A stretch of DNA of 64,000 nucleotides from Rubripirellula reticaptiva. GTDB taxonomy: Bacteria > Planctomycetota > Planctomycetia > Pirellulales > Pirellulaceae. Within the stretch, counting starts at the first letter, position 1, and every line of letters begins with the position of its first letter. The stretch covers positions 498,074 to 562,073 of the forward strand of contig NZ_SJPX01000006.1 in NCBI RefSeq assembly GCF_007860175.1, given 5' to 3'. Both the position numbers and the translations under genes were made by a program. This document shows, one piece after another, positions 46,771 to 56,325 of this stretch. The notes beneath the pieces are model-generated. The model did not search any database, had not been told where the DNA came from, and worked only from the letters and a program-made list of their open reading frames with translations.

Positions 46771-49700
46771 CTATTTTGGACCGTAAACAACGCCTTGCAG
46801 CAAGTGGAAGGTTTCCTTGCCTTCCAAACCGATGCGAATGAACTTTGCCTTTGTGTTCTTTGGCAGATCGATCATCCATTCGGACCTTGGTTTTTCGGCC
46901 GACCAAACCTTCTTGTAGTCCGTGTCGTTGTCGCTGATCCAGACCGTCAATCCTTTGGCTCGTTCGACGAAGCCCTTTCGATTGCTGAGCCAAAGTTGAC
47001 TGATCGTTTGAACTTCTGGCAAGCGAATCGTGACATAAGGACTGTTGGTGTTTTCCTGTGAGTGAAACGCAAAGTCAAACTTGGTGCGTTTGTGAGGCGA
47101 CAGAAACAGATGCAATTCGTCGTTGTGTATTGAATCTGAAAAACCGCGTCCAGGCATCAACCACGCATCACGCGAAATCTCAACGGAGCCAGCGTGCGTC
47201 CGCAGGGGCGTCGGATTCTTGTACTTGGCGCGAACCCAGCCATCGACACTTTCAATTTTGATTCCGTTTTGCTGCTTCAGGTATTCGACCAGATCAAGAA
47301 ACTCAATCGGCGCGATCGTCTTGGCCAAACCTTCGGGCATCGAACTCGCTTTCATTTCCTTGCGAATCTCAATGTCATCTTTCAGCAGCGTCTCTTCCTT
47401 TCCATTTGCGATACCCAACGTGATCGAATCATCGTCTTCCTTCAAAATGAATCCGTTGTGGGTACCGCCGTCGTAGTCCAGCAGCAGGACCGTCTCGTAA
47501 CCCTTTGCGATTTCGTCGTTCGGCAACACGATCGACGTGATCAGCTTGTGCGGGTCCATGCGGCTACCGATATCCGATAGTTCGGGACCAAACTTTTTGC
47601 CAATGTCGCCGATCATGTGGCACGCCGAACAAACTTGTTTGAAAACCCCTTCGCCGCGAGAAGCGTTTCCGCCTCGGATCCCCACAAGTTGCCCGATTGC
47701 CGCTTTGCGTTTTTCAACCGACGCATCCACATCATCGGCAATTTCAAGAGGCAAAACGGCATGGCCACCGGGACCGCTCATGTTGCGGTACCGCTTGAAA
47801 TGCAGCTTTGCCTTATCGGACGCCGACGCCAGAAAGGTGGCTGACTTTTCGGAGGGGCCCCAGATTGGTTGCAGTGCGTGCAAGGTGTGTTCGAGTGTGT
47901 AATCGATCCAGTAATCCAACGGGTAGTCGACCACTGACAAAGCCAACTCGGTCGCATCGTCAGATTCCAGGAAACTGATCGCACGAACCGCTTCCAATCG
48001 GACTCGTGGATGCGGGTCTTTTACCGCTGTTTCGAATACTTCACGTGCGGATTCAAAACGATCCTGTTCGCTTGACACTGTTTGCACGGCGGCAGCTCTA
48101 GCATGAAAATCGTCACTCTGCATGACCCGCCAGACCAAACCGGGATCAACGTCACGGAAACTCTCTTGAATCCACATCGCTTCGCAAAGTCGCTGGGCAT
48201 CCGCTTCGTAAGCAAGCCACTTATCGAGAGCTGAAAAAACGTCGTCCTTGGAACGCACACGCAGTTCACGTCGCACTCGGTACCGTGTTCGCAGTTCGGG
48301 AACCAGCAATTCGGCTAGCAATTCGTCGATCGACGCTGCTTCCAAATTCACGGTCTTTAGCAGTGGCTTGTTCGTGTTCACCATCCGATAAACACGTCCG
48401 TGAACATGGTCGCGGTTGGGGTCACGCTGAGAGTATTGCATGTGACCGATCAGCGCATTGCACCAATCGCCGAACCAGATCGCACCGTCGGGACCGATTT
48501 TTGGGTCCACCGGACGGAAGGTCGCGTCGGTGGACGACAACAGATCGTCAATCCGCTTGCCAACCATGCCAGCAGAATCGGGATCGTCGGCGAGTTCAAA
48601 TCGCGGCATGCCATGCATGTTGATCACACACGCATAGATAAATTGACCCTGCATCGAATCGGGCAAATGTCGCGACAGCAGGAACTCGTTACCAACTGCT
48701 GGTCGCATTCCTTCGTTATCAAAGACCGGTTCCAGCGTTTTTCGTGTGTCAACCTCTTTGCCGGACAGCGGCGCGATCCAGTGTTGTTTCGCGTTGGTGC
48801 CGTCACCCACGATTCCATTGCCCCAGTTGTCGAACACCAAACACCAAGGGTTGCCGTAGCCCGGCGTGACAAAGTGGCGGAAACTCATCGACAAGGGATC
48901 GTAGATGTAGTCACCACCGCGATTGCGATTTCGGAATGGCCCCCAAGGCGTTTCAAGAGTCGTCGACAGCGAGATTCCCTCAAGCATGTGCAACTGGCCG
49001 CCGTGCGAGTACTCCCAGGCTCCGACCGTGTGGTGAGTGTCATCGGTAGCAATGCCATCAATCACCTGGTCGACTTCGTCTGCTTTGTCGTCGCCGTCGG
49101 TGTCTTTCAAGAACAAGATCCGAGGCTCGTCGACGACCAAGACGCCACCGTCAAAAAACTCGAACCCGGTCGGACAAATTAGTTTGTCGTAAAACGTGGT
49201 CGACTTATCTGCCTTACCGTCACCATCGGTATCTTCCAAGATCAGCAACCGGTCACTGGGACGCTTCGCACCTGGTTGCCACTGGGGATAGTTAGGCATG
49301 CACGAAACCCACAGCCGGCCTCTCGAATCAAACGCAATTTGATTTGGATTCGCCAGTTCGGGGAACTCTCGCTCGGATGCAAACAGCTCGACCTTGAATC
49401 CATCCGGCACCGTCATCGACTTGATCGATTCTTCGGGTGTGGGATAGATGAGTTCGTCGGGTTCGCGACCAGCGCGAAAATTTTCATCGCGGGTGCCGAA
49501 CATCGTTTCCGGCGTGAAGACTTCGCCAGTGTTCGAGTCATCGGGCTCATCTGCGACTGGACGTCCGGCTGCCAAGTCCCAAATATAGCGGTCACGAACT
49601 TCGTTCATCGCACGGATCTTGCGATACTCGGTTGGAAACGTCTCGGTGTCGAATGTTCGCCGTCCTCCATAGACGTACCAACCATTTAGCATTCGATAAT

Positions 49701-50523
49701 CTTGCAGGTGCAACCACGACTTGTCGTTCACCCACTTACGAACTCTCTGATAGCGTGTAGCGTCCGACTGAATTGGGCTATCGTCCAACAGGACGGTGCC
49801 AAGTTGCTTGGCCATCAACTGATCACCACGCTCGTTCAAGTGAACCCCATTGATTGTGAATTGCAGACCAGGTTGCTGGGCGAAAGCGGTTGCGGTTTCG
49901 GAAAACAGGTCGACAAATTGATGCCCGTCTTCGGTCGCCAATCGTTTGATTGCGTCGGTGTAGATTTCCAGACTCTTATTGCGTTTGTCCGCATCGGGAT
50001 GCAGTGGATTGCCACTCGACTCGAAAGCCGTAGGGCTGACCAGCACAAAACGAGCTTGGCCTTCGGTCCCAGCGTATGTTGACGAAAGTTCTGCGATCCA
50101 TTTGCGATAATTGGCAACAAACTGTTCGACATCGGACGCACTATCGCCTGCAAACGACTCGTTTGCACCATAGAAGCAAAGAAACACGTTCGGCGAAAAG
50201 ACCTTCAACGGGTCGTCGATCGTCGTGTAACTGTTGGGACGCTGACGGTTTCCAACTTCGTCTGCTGGCCAACCAAAGTTGCGAAACTTGATCTGTTGGT
50301 CAGGGAGAGTCAGGTGCAGCTGCGTTTCGAAGTTTCCGTACAGATTCATCCGTTCGGCAAGCGAGTTCCCGACCGCCGCGACTCGATTGCCATCGCTGAA
50401 CGCCACTTGCGTAGGTTCATCAGCGAAGGCGGGCTGCCAAACGATTGAGAGCAGGAAACAGGAGGCCGCCAGAGTGCCGGCGCGCAGGAATGGAGCGGTT
50501 GATTGCATAGAGGCAAACTTCAT
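46771..50523 (-). CDS. Giant PVC-type membrane-bound dehydrogenase with SGNH and cytochrome c domains
   Basis: About 1250 residues with a signal peptide (APFLRAGTLAASCFLLSIVW). In order: an SGNH-hydrolase domain (VAAVGNSLAERM, about 40-245), a glucose/sorbosone dehydrogenase-like propeller (about 360-760: FKVELFASEREFPELANPNQ, GRLWVSCMPNYPQW, DTDGDGKAD), HEAT-like repeats (about 800-950), a haem c domain with CSACH (GEGVFKQVCSACHMIGDIGK), and a C-terminal beta domain (about 1130-1250). This is the 'PVC-type dehydrogenase' common in planctomycetes, thought to oxidise sugars in the periplasm. The start is ATG at 50523, with another ATG 15 bases later. The extra SGNH domain is less usual. Confidence 0.9.
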   Translation of the reverse strand: MKFASMQSTAPFLRAGTLAASCFLLSIVWQPAFADEPTQVAFSDGNRVAAVGNSLAERMNLYGNFETQLHLTLPDQQIKFRNFGWPADEVGNRQRPNSYTTIDDPLKVFSPNVFLCFYGANESFAGDSASDVEQFVANYRKWIAELSSTYAGTEGQARFVLVSPTAFESSGNPLHPDADKRNKSLEIYTDAIKRLATEDGHQFVDLFSETATAFAQQPGLQFTINGVHLNERGDQLMAKQLGTVLLDDSPIQSDATRYQRVRKWVNDKSWLHLQDYRMLNGWYVYGGRRTFDTETFPTEYRKIRAMNEVRDRYIWDLAAGRPVADEPDDSNTGEVFTPETMFGTRDENFRAGREPDELIYPTPEESIKSMTVPDGFKVELFASEREFPELANPNQIAFDSRGRLWVSCMPNYPQWQPGAKRPSDRLLILEDTDGDGKADKSTTFYDKLICPTGFEFFDGGVLVVDEPRILFLKDTDGDDKADEVDQVIDGIATDDTHHTVGAWEYSHGGQLHMLEGISLSTTLETPWGPFRNRNRGGDYIYDPLSMSFRHFVTPGYGNPWCLVFDNWGNGIVGDGTNAKQHWIAPLSGKEVDTRKTLEPVFDNEGMRPAVGNEFLLSRHLPDSMQGQFIYACVINMHGMPRFELADDPDSAGMVGKRIDDLLSSTDATFRPVDPKIGPDGAIWFGDWCNALIGHMQYSQRDPNRDHVHGRVYRMVNTNKPLLKTVNLEAASIDELLAELLVPELRTRYRVRRELRVRSKDDVFSALDKWLAYEADAQRLCEAMWIQESFRDVDPGLVWRVMQSDDFHARAAAVQTVSSEQDRFESAREVFETAVKDPHPRVRLEAVRAISFLESDDATELALSVVDYPLDYWIDYTLEHTLHALQPIWGPSEKSATFLASASDKAKLHFKRYRNMSGPGGHAVLPLEIADDVDASVEKRKAAIGQLVGIRGGNASRGEGVFKQVCSACHMIGDIGKKFGPELSDIGSRMDPHKLITSIVLPNDEIAKGYETVLLLDYDGGTHNGFILKEDDDSITLGIANGKEETLLKDDIEIRKEMKASSMPEGLAKTIAPIEFLDLVEYLKQQNGIKIESVDGWVRAKYKNPTPLRTHAGSVEISRDAWLMPGRGFSDSIHNDELHLFLSPHKRTKFDFAFHSQENTNSPYVTIRLPEVQTISQLWLSNRKGFVERAKGLTVWISDNDTDYKKVWSAEKPRSEWMIDLPKNTKAKFIRIGLEGKETFHLLQGVVYGPK

Positions 50524-50715
50524 CGTTGGTCTGACCGATGTCGTAAGAAGGTTAGGGAGGGAACTCAAGAGCGGCAGGGAGCCTTGCAAATGGCTACCCC
50601 AACTATAACCAAAAAACCGAAGGGTTCCTATTTCCCCAACGCAATTGTTTATCGGCTATCCTAATGGCTCGCAGTTCCCCTCAAAAACGACACCGATTTC
50701 CAAGGATCTTTACCG

Positions 50716-52074
50716 ATGGACGCTACCCGCCGTGGTTTTTTGAAAGCCACCGCCGTCGCAACTTCCGCGCTTACCGTTTCGAAAACTGGTCTCGCCGCTG
50801 ACGAACCTCAAAAGCTTCGCCTGGCATCGATTGGCGTCGGAGGAAGTCGCGGTCGGTACAACCGAGGCGGCCAGATCGCTCGCGACGCCGCCAAACACGC
50901 GACGATGATCGCAGTCTGCGACGTCGACGATTTGCACACCCAGGAATTCAACGACGCCTTCGACGGCAAGCTGAACATGTATCGCGATTATCGCGAAATG
51001 CTAGAAAAGGAAAAGCCCGATGTCGTCACCATCGGCACTCCCGACCATTGGCATGTGCCGATTGCAATCGCGGCCCTAAAATCCGGCGCGCACGTCTATT
51101 GCGAAAAGCCCCTGACGTTGACGATCGACGAAGGCAAACAGATTCGCAAAGTCGTCGAAGAAACTGGCAAGACGTTCCAGGTCGGAACTCAGCAGCGAAG
51201 TTCAAAGGGTAACTTCTTGACCGCTGTGGCCATGGTTCAGAGCGGCAGACTCGGGAAAAACGTCAACGCCTACATTGCGATCGGCGGCGCACCCGAGGAC
51301 GGTCCGTTCGAGTCAACTGCGGCACCGGACGATCTCGACTGGGAAATGTGGGTTGGACCTGCACCGGACGCCGACTACAGCGAACAGCGCCGCAAGCAAT
51401 TCCGATGGTATTTTGACTATTCGGGCGGCAAGATGACTGACTGGGGCGCTCACCACATCGACATCGCTCAGTGGGCGTTGGCACCAGGCGAAGATGGCCC
51501 CGTAAAAATTTCGGGCAGAGGCGAGTTTCCGGCAATCGTACCGACGGATTTCAATTGGAACGCGTACCTGAACGGCGAAGCATCACTGCCAAACGGTTTC
51601 AACACCGCAACGAAGTTCAGCATTGATCTGGCCTTCGCCAACGGCAACACGATGAGCGTCAACGATCACTACAAGCGAGAAAACGAAAACGTCGACTTCC
51701 CCAACGGCATTCTATTCGAAGGTGAAAAGGGACGCATCTTTGTCAATCGCGGCAAACTCGAAGGTAAGCCCGTCGAAAGCTTGACGGACGCTGACCGTGC
51801 CGAACTTGACGGCCTGATAGTGAAACTATGCAAAGGAAAAAGCCCAGGGAATCACATGAAGAATTTCTTCGAGTGCATTGCCGATGGTGGCGAACCGATT
51901 TCGGATGTGCGTTCGCACCATCGCACAATGACGTCCTGCCACCTCTGCAACATCTCGCTAATGCTGGGCCGAGAATTGCAGTGGGATCCGAAATCGGAAC
52001 AGTTCGTCGACGACGACCAAGCTAACCAGCTGCTATCGCGAAAGTCTCGTGAAGTCGCAATGGCGGTTAGCTAA
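50716..52074 (+). CDS. Tat-exported Gfo/Idh/MocA-family oxidoreductase
   Basis: A 452-residue protein with a twin-arginine signal (TRRGFLKATAVATSALTVSK), then a Rossmann domain (LRLASIGVGGSRGR) and the family signature VYCEKPLTLTIDEGKQIRK. The catalytic-type Lys-Pro (EKP) and a His in WGAHHIDIAQWAL are in place. It acts on a sugar or inositol-like substrate with bound NAD(P) in the periplasm. Strong ribosome site AAGGA. It is divergent from the PVC dehydrogenase, and both types are common in planctomycete polysaccharide use. Confidence 0.93.
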   Translation: MDATRRGFLKATAVATSALTVSKTGLAADEPQKLRLASIGVGGSRGRYNRGGQIARDAAKHATMIAVCDVDDLHTQEFNDAFDGKLNMYRDYREMLEKEKPDVVTIGTPDHWHVPIAIAALKSGAHVYCEKPLTLTIDEGKQIRKVVEETGKTFQVGTQQRSSKGNFLTAVAMVQSGRLGKNVNAYIAIGGAPEDGPFESTAAPDDLDWEMWVGPAPDADYSEQRRKQFRWYFDYSGGKMTDWGAHHIDIAQWALAPGEDGPVKISGRGEFPAIVPTDFNWNAYLNGEASLPNGFNTATKFSIDLAFANGNTMSVNDHYKRENENVDFPNGILFEGEKGRIFVNRGKLEGKPVESLTDADRAELDGLIVKLCKGKSPGNHMKNFFECIADGGEPISDVRSHHRTMTSCHLCNISLMLGRELQWDPKSEQFVDDDQANQLLSRKSREVAMAVS

Positions 52075-52123
52075 GTCGTCTGGTAATCGCTGACTCCGCA
52101 GATCGCGAATCGCAGAAGCAAGC

Positions 52124-52150
52124 ACAACGGATCGTGTTCCGATCCGTTGT
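52124..52150. terminator. Perfect hairpin between convergent genes
   Basis: ACAACGGATCG-TGTTC-CGATCCGTTGT is a perfect 11-bp stem with a 5-nt loop in the 120-bp gap between two convergent stop codons. It has no T-run on either side, so termination is likely but not certain. Confidence 0.5.
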
Positions 52151-52195
52151 CCAATTCGTGGTGCCAATTTGAAGAAACCGGACCGAGGAAACCGA

Positions 52196-53494
52196 TCACG
52201 CGTTCTCGTGGATTCGCTTTAGTTCACGTCGACAGCGGGCGATCATGTTTTGCAAGATGACGTAGGAGTGGTCCGCGTCAAGTCGTTCGCTGATCAGTTC
52301 TTCGCACGCCTGCGATTCGATCTCGTTTAGCGTCCGGTACCAACTTGCTTGATCGACATTGCCCGCCGACAAATTTGCATTCGTTTGCAACTCCTGCACG
52401 CGTTGATAGTACACATCGACGCGATTCTTGCGGTTCTGGTCAATCCACTTCTTGACGCCATGCAGACCGCTGAATGTCAAAAGCGCCAGCGTGATCAGAA
52501 GCCCGATCGACTCGGCATTCTCGGCCAGAAAACCTGGCTCGTTGCGCCGATAATACGATTCGGCACCTTGATGAAGCGGAAATTGCAAACTCGATCGGCT
52601 CGAAGTTTCGTCGAGTCCGCTTAACAGAGGGATTTGATGTCCTAGCACGGCTTTATGCGCGAAGAGCGTTTGCACCAAATCGCGAGCAAGCTCGTCGTCC
52701 CAGTCGCCACGGCAAGCTAAGACAGCGGCAATGCCAACGGCGGCGATCGGCCGTCTTGGCTTTCCCTCGTACGCCATTAACGGAATATCGGTGTAAGTCG
52801 CGTACGGATAGTGAGTGCGAAATCCGTCGATGAACGCTTCCTCGGAAACAACCGAATCGACATCGGAACCGACTTGAATATGGATCGGTACCAACTCGAA
52901 ACGATCGTCGCTGAGTAATCGCCCGATCACTTCAGCACCAACACCGACCAAGAAAAATGCTGCGTCTAGCTCGCCGCTTTCCAAACCAATTTCGGCGTCC
53001 TGGAAACCCAAGTGATCCAGATTATCGGCGGGTAGTTCGATTCGTGAAAACGACAATAGCTCACGGACCAACTGGAACGTTCCTCCGTCCTTTGATCCCA
53101 AATTCGTTTTGTGTTTGGCGAGGTCGTTAAGGCATGTGATTTTGGCTTCGCGGCGACAAACCAGATGCAAAGACTCGGTGTACAGCATCGCCAAGCTGCG
53201 TACCGCCGCATTGGCTATCGCGTCGTTTTGAACGATTGCGACATCCGTAACTCCGCTTTCAAGCCGAGCCACATTTTCGGCGCTGCCAGCACTCGATTGC
53301 AACGTCCACTCGACTGAAGGCCGATGATTCTCGAACGCGTTACCTAACTCGGTTGCCAGTTGATGGTAAACGCCGCTTTCGGATCCCGTCGACATCACGA
53401 CACGCAGCTTCGTTTCCATGCGCAGGAACCACCACCCCAGCCCGAGTGCTGGAATCGCTAGGAACAAGGCGGCAAACCAGATTTTCGGATTCAA
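52196..53494 (-). CDS. TAXI-family TRAP-type solute-binding protein with C-terminal membrane helix
   Basis: A 432-residue protein. The N-terminal helix (WFAALFLAIPALGLGWWFLR) is a signal anchor. The binding domain has VVMSTGSESGVYHQLATELG, SAGSAENVARLESGVTDVAI and VQNDAIANAA, the start of TAXI periplasmic binding proteins. A second helix near 340 (LLITLALLTFSGLHGVKKWI) and a cytoplasmic tail of about 80 residues with ELQTNANLSAGN and EIESQACEELISERL are unusual for a free binding protein, so it may signal or stay membrane-bound. No TRAP permease is next to it. Confidence 0.85.
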   Translation of the reverse strand: MNPKIWFAALFLAIPALGLGWWFLRMETKLRVVMSTGSESGVYHQLATELGNAFENHRPSVEWTLQSSAGSAENVARLESGVTDVAIVQNDAIANAAVRSLAMLYTESLHLVCRREAKITCLNDLAKHKTNLGSKDGGTFQLVRELLSFSRIELPADNLDHLGFQDAEIGLESGELDAAFFLVGVGAEVIGRLLSDDRFELVPIHIQVGSDVDSVVSEEAFIDGFRTHYPYATYTDIPLMAYEGKPRRPIAAVGIAAVLACRGDWDDELARDLVQTLFAHKAVLGHQIPLLSGLDETSSRSSLQFPLHQGAESYYRRNEPGFLAENAESIGLLITLALLTFSGLHGVKKWIDQNRKNRVDVYYQRVQELQTNANLSAGNVDQASWYRTLNEIESQACEELISERLDADHSYVILQNMIARCRRELKRIHENA

Positions 53495-53541
53495 TGATCT
53501 ATCGTCCGTGAAAAGAATATAAGATCGACGAATGCGCTACT

Positions 53542-54669
53542 CTAAACTCGCCCTCGCCAAGCGACTTTGCGGCCTAGCAGCGAGTTCCCAAACGCCACCC
53601 ACTGCAGAGACACAAATATCAAAGTCGCGAAGCTATGTAGGAATATGCCGAGAACAGGCTGCCGAAACGATTTAGCCGCCATCGCTCGTGGCATGTGGCC
53701 GATCACTACGGCAAACACCGAAATCAGAATCGCAATCGGCTTGTGGGTCAACAGAGAAACAATCAGCATTGCGACTGGCAATACACTGCTGCCAATTAAC
53801 AGCAACGTAAAAGGCACGATCAATGTCGGACTGGCAATCCCTTCGCTCGCATTCTTCAGCACGCCCTGGACCACCTCGTACGCGTTTCCGTACATTCGGC
53901 ACTCAGCAAGGTTGGTGCCGTCAATCACATCCGTGCACATCCCAACGCCGCGGAACGATCGTGGTAGTTTGATTCCGTCGTGCCGTGATCCCTTGATCGA
54001 TTCATGAGTGCCCGCACGTTGGTAAGCCGCCTTGGTGGTCATGAATAGTTGGCCACAACCAGCAGCGTACGAAGGATGCGTGCTGGCACGCATTCGATGC
54101 AGCGGCAAGAAACCTAGCAAGATGAAGTGCATCATTGGGATGATCAACTTTTCCAACCAAGTCTGAGTTTCTTGATGAGGAAATGCGCTGAGAAGATGAA
54201 CACGCTTGTTATCCTGATAGGCGGCCATAATCGCGATAGCCTCCGGCGACAGACGGACGTCAGCATCCAGGAATACCAGACGATCGAACTTGGCCGATTC
54301 GGCCAGTTGGAAACATGCATGTTGTTTACCGTTCCAGCCTGATGGCAGCGGATTGCCAGTAATCAATTGAACGCGATCATCGGCAACGCCCAATTCATGC
54401 ACCACTTCGGCGGTTCGATCGGTCGAGTGGTCATCCAGCACGATGACTTCCATCGCGACATCGCGACTGGCCAGTGCGGCCGAGACGCACTTCGCGATCG
54501 CAGCCTCCTCGTCACGTGCCGGGATCAATACGGATACCTGAACCGGGTTCAACGCGGACCGGTCTAGCAACGCGTCTGCCCTATCGCAGAATAGTGGCAG
54601 ATTCTTTGAAAACATCGCCATCGGGATCATTGCGATCACCAACGCGATCAGCGACAGAGCAACGATCAT
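53542..54669 (-). CDS. GT2-family membrane glycosyltransferase
   Basis: A 375-residue protein with an N-terminal helix, a GT-A domain (VSVLIPARDEEAAIAKCVSA, DDHSTD, the metal-binding LVFLDADVRLS) and three or four C-terminal helices (IVPFTLLLIGSSVLPVAMLI). The pattern matches CrtQ/HpnB-like glycosyltransferases acting on carotenoid or hopanoid lipids. Its ATG overlaps the stop of the acyltransferase gene (ATGA), so the pair probably acts in one pathway, such as making an acylated glycosyl-lipid or carotenoid. Confidence 0.9.
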   Translation of the reverse strand: MIVALSLIALVIAMIPMAMFSKNLPLFCDRADALLDRSALNPVQVSVLIPARDEEAAIAKCVSAALASRDVAMEVIVLDDHSTDRTAEVVHELGVADDRVQLITGNPLPSGWNGKQHACFQLAESAKFDRLVFLDADVRLSPEAIAIMAAYQDNKRVHLLSAFPHQETQTWLEKLIIPMMHFILLGFLPLHRMRASTHPSYAAGCGQLFMTTKAAYQRAGTHESIKGSRHDGIKLPRSFRGVGMCTDVIDGTNLAECRMYGNAYEVVQGVLKNASEGIASPTLIVPFTLLLIGSSVLPVAMLIVSLLTHKPIAILISVFAVVIGHMPRAMAAKSFRQPVLGIFLHSFATLIFVSLQWVAFGNSLLGRKVAWRGRV

Positions 54670-55466
54670 TTAAATTGGCTTCCATGTTCTGACCGAAACT
54701 TGTTTCCCGTTACCAAGGATTTCATTCGTCGCGTCCATTCATAGACGCCACCGGCGCCGCGTTTGCCCATCAGCAAGTTATCGAATGGATCACTCGACCG
54801 AGCGATCGCAAGTTCGGCCAGCCGAAACTGATTTTCTCGCAAGCTTTGCTGTAACTGATCGTTCCACTGCGGTTTCAATAAACTCGCATGGTCAGAAATT
54901 CGAATGGGAACGCCCAGTCGCGCCAAGCATACCGGCAGCCGTTCATCCCAGAAGACATACTCAAGTGCCAAGGGTAGCACCCATCCGTCGGATCGACGTG
55001 AACAAAGATGGGCAAGACCTGGCATCAGCTTTTCGCGATGATCACGCGCGTCGGCGAAGCGGCCTTCGGGGGTCATCCAAATCGACGACGTGGACGAGTC
55101 CAAAATCTGATTGCTCTGTTTCAAGAACCGCGCCGTGCCGGCTACCGAATCCATTTGAACGCCATAGAACCCCAGTTTGGCGAGCACCTTGTAGTGGGCG
55201 AGTGCTTCGGCCGCAATCGGCGCTCGGAATTGTCGTCCAGGAAATAATGTCAGGTTCAAAAAGTGCGCCACCATCGGATCCCACCACGACGGATGGTTTC
55301 CGTAAACAATCAGCGGCCCGTCGCAGCAAACCGCTGCACCGCAGCGAGATTCACGTTCAATGGCAATCGCATGAAAGTGACGACGCAGGTACGGTTTCAA
55401 AAAGCGATGGAAGCCATTTTGAAACCACTTCGCAACCGGTGGAACGGCTTCGCAATTGTCTTTCAC
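54666..55466 (-). CDS. PlsC-like acyltransferase
   Basis: About 266 residues with the lysophospholipid acyltransferase motif NHPSWWD (the HxxxxD type) after the catalytic block IVYGNHPSWWDP, and the second block WMTPEGRFADARD (usually xPEGTR). It transfers an acyl chain to glycerol phosphate or a related lipid. The frame is open beyond 55466 into the end of the upstream gene; I chose GTG at 55466, which leaves a 31-bp gap. It is translationally coupled to the GT2 gene downstream. Confidence 0.82.
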   Translation of the reverse strand: MKDNCEAVPPVAKWFQNGFHRFLKPYLRRHFHAIAIERESRCGAAVCCDGPLIVYGNHPSWWDPMVAHFLNLTLFPGRQFRAPIAAEALAHYKVLAKLGFYGVQMDSVAGTARFLKQSNQILDSSTSSIWMTPEGRFADARDHREKLMPGLAHLCSRRSDGWVLPLALEYVFWDERLPVCLARLGVPIRISDHASLLKPQWNDQLQQSLRENQFRLAELAIARSSDPFDNLLMGKRGAGGVYEWTRRMKSLVTGNKFRSEHGSQFK

Positions 55467-55497
55467 GCGATCGACCGAGATGAAGCAAGTTGACGAC

Positions 55498-56256
55498 CTA
55501 GAAGAGGCAAGGCGCGCCGCAGCGTTGGTGAATTTGGTTGCATACCTGCGGATCGATTCGCAAGCACTTCGCAAACTCACGCAGATAACTGGCTTCCAGT
55601 TGGTTGTCCAAATCGATCGCCATCAATGAGACCTGATACACCTCGTATTCCATTCCTTGTGGCAACGCGTGAATGAAAGCGTGGACGTCATGACGTCGGC
55701 CAAATTCGCGGCGCAGGTACTGGACTTCGTCTTGGTCAAGAGGTTGCAGCTGATCCAAAATACGATCTTGTTCGAGCGCGTCAATCCTGCCGTCGGATTG
55801 GGCGGCCATCACCATCGCTTCGATCATAATTTCAGCGCGGCGGCCATATCCGAGCCCGCTGTGATGATCATGATGCGGTTGATGTTGCGGGCGAGGCGCG
55901 TGACGCACGACCGGTGGATTCAGCCCGACGGGAGGCCGACCGACGTTTGCCTGGGCGATGCGGGGATCAAAGTTTGGATTGACGTAACCCGACTGCTGGA
56001 CCCATTGATTCGCTGGTGCCGGAAGCCGACCACCACTACGGTGGTGCCGATCGACTGAGTCGCGAACGATGTGCTCAAACGACGAATGGTGGTTTTGATC
56101 AAATCGAGGATCAATTGGACGATGCCCCGGGTTGGGTCCACGGCCTGCGTTAGCATCGGCGATGCCATTAAGAATTTGCCCCAATACAGCGCCATTACCG
56201 CCCGTTCGCGCTGCTCGTTGGCTCAACAAACTGCCGAGTACTTTTACCGCATCCAT
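55498..56256 (-). CDS. YebE/DUF533-type TerB-like protein
   Basis: A 252-residue protein. The N-terminus MDAVKVLGSLLSQRAARTGG matches DUF533 proteins. A low-complexity, His- and Pro-rich linker (about 40-140, with HQPHHDHHSG) follows, then a TerB-like helical domain (about 140-240) with GRRAEIMIEAMVMAAQSDGR, the acidic QSDGRIDALEQDRIL, and PQGMEYEVYQVSLMAIDLDN. TerB-like domains bind metal ions and appear in stress and membrane contexts. ATG follows GGAG. Confidence 0.85.
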   Translation of the reverse strand: MDAVKVLGSLLSQRAARTGGNGAVLGQILNGIADANAGRGPNPGHRPIDPRFDQNHHSSFEHIVRDSVDRHHRSGGRLPAPANQWVQQSGYVNPNFDPRIAQANVGRPPVGLNPPVVRHAPRPQHQPHHDHHSGLGYGRRAEIMIEAMVMAAQSDGRIDALEQDRILDQLQPLDQDEVQYLRREFGRRHDVHAFIHALPQGMEYEVYQVSLMAIDLDNQLEASYLREFAKCLRIDPQVCNQIHQRCGAPCLF

Positions 56257-56325
56257 CAATCACTCCGGTCAACCGTTTGGGTCTACATGATTCCCAAAGT
56301 ATAGCGGGACGGCATCGATCCGAGT

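Noticed and set aside
48400-49182. A 260-residue plus-strand frame inside the PVC dehydrogenase gene
   Set aside because: It is antisense to a conserved coding region with full domain signatures.
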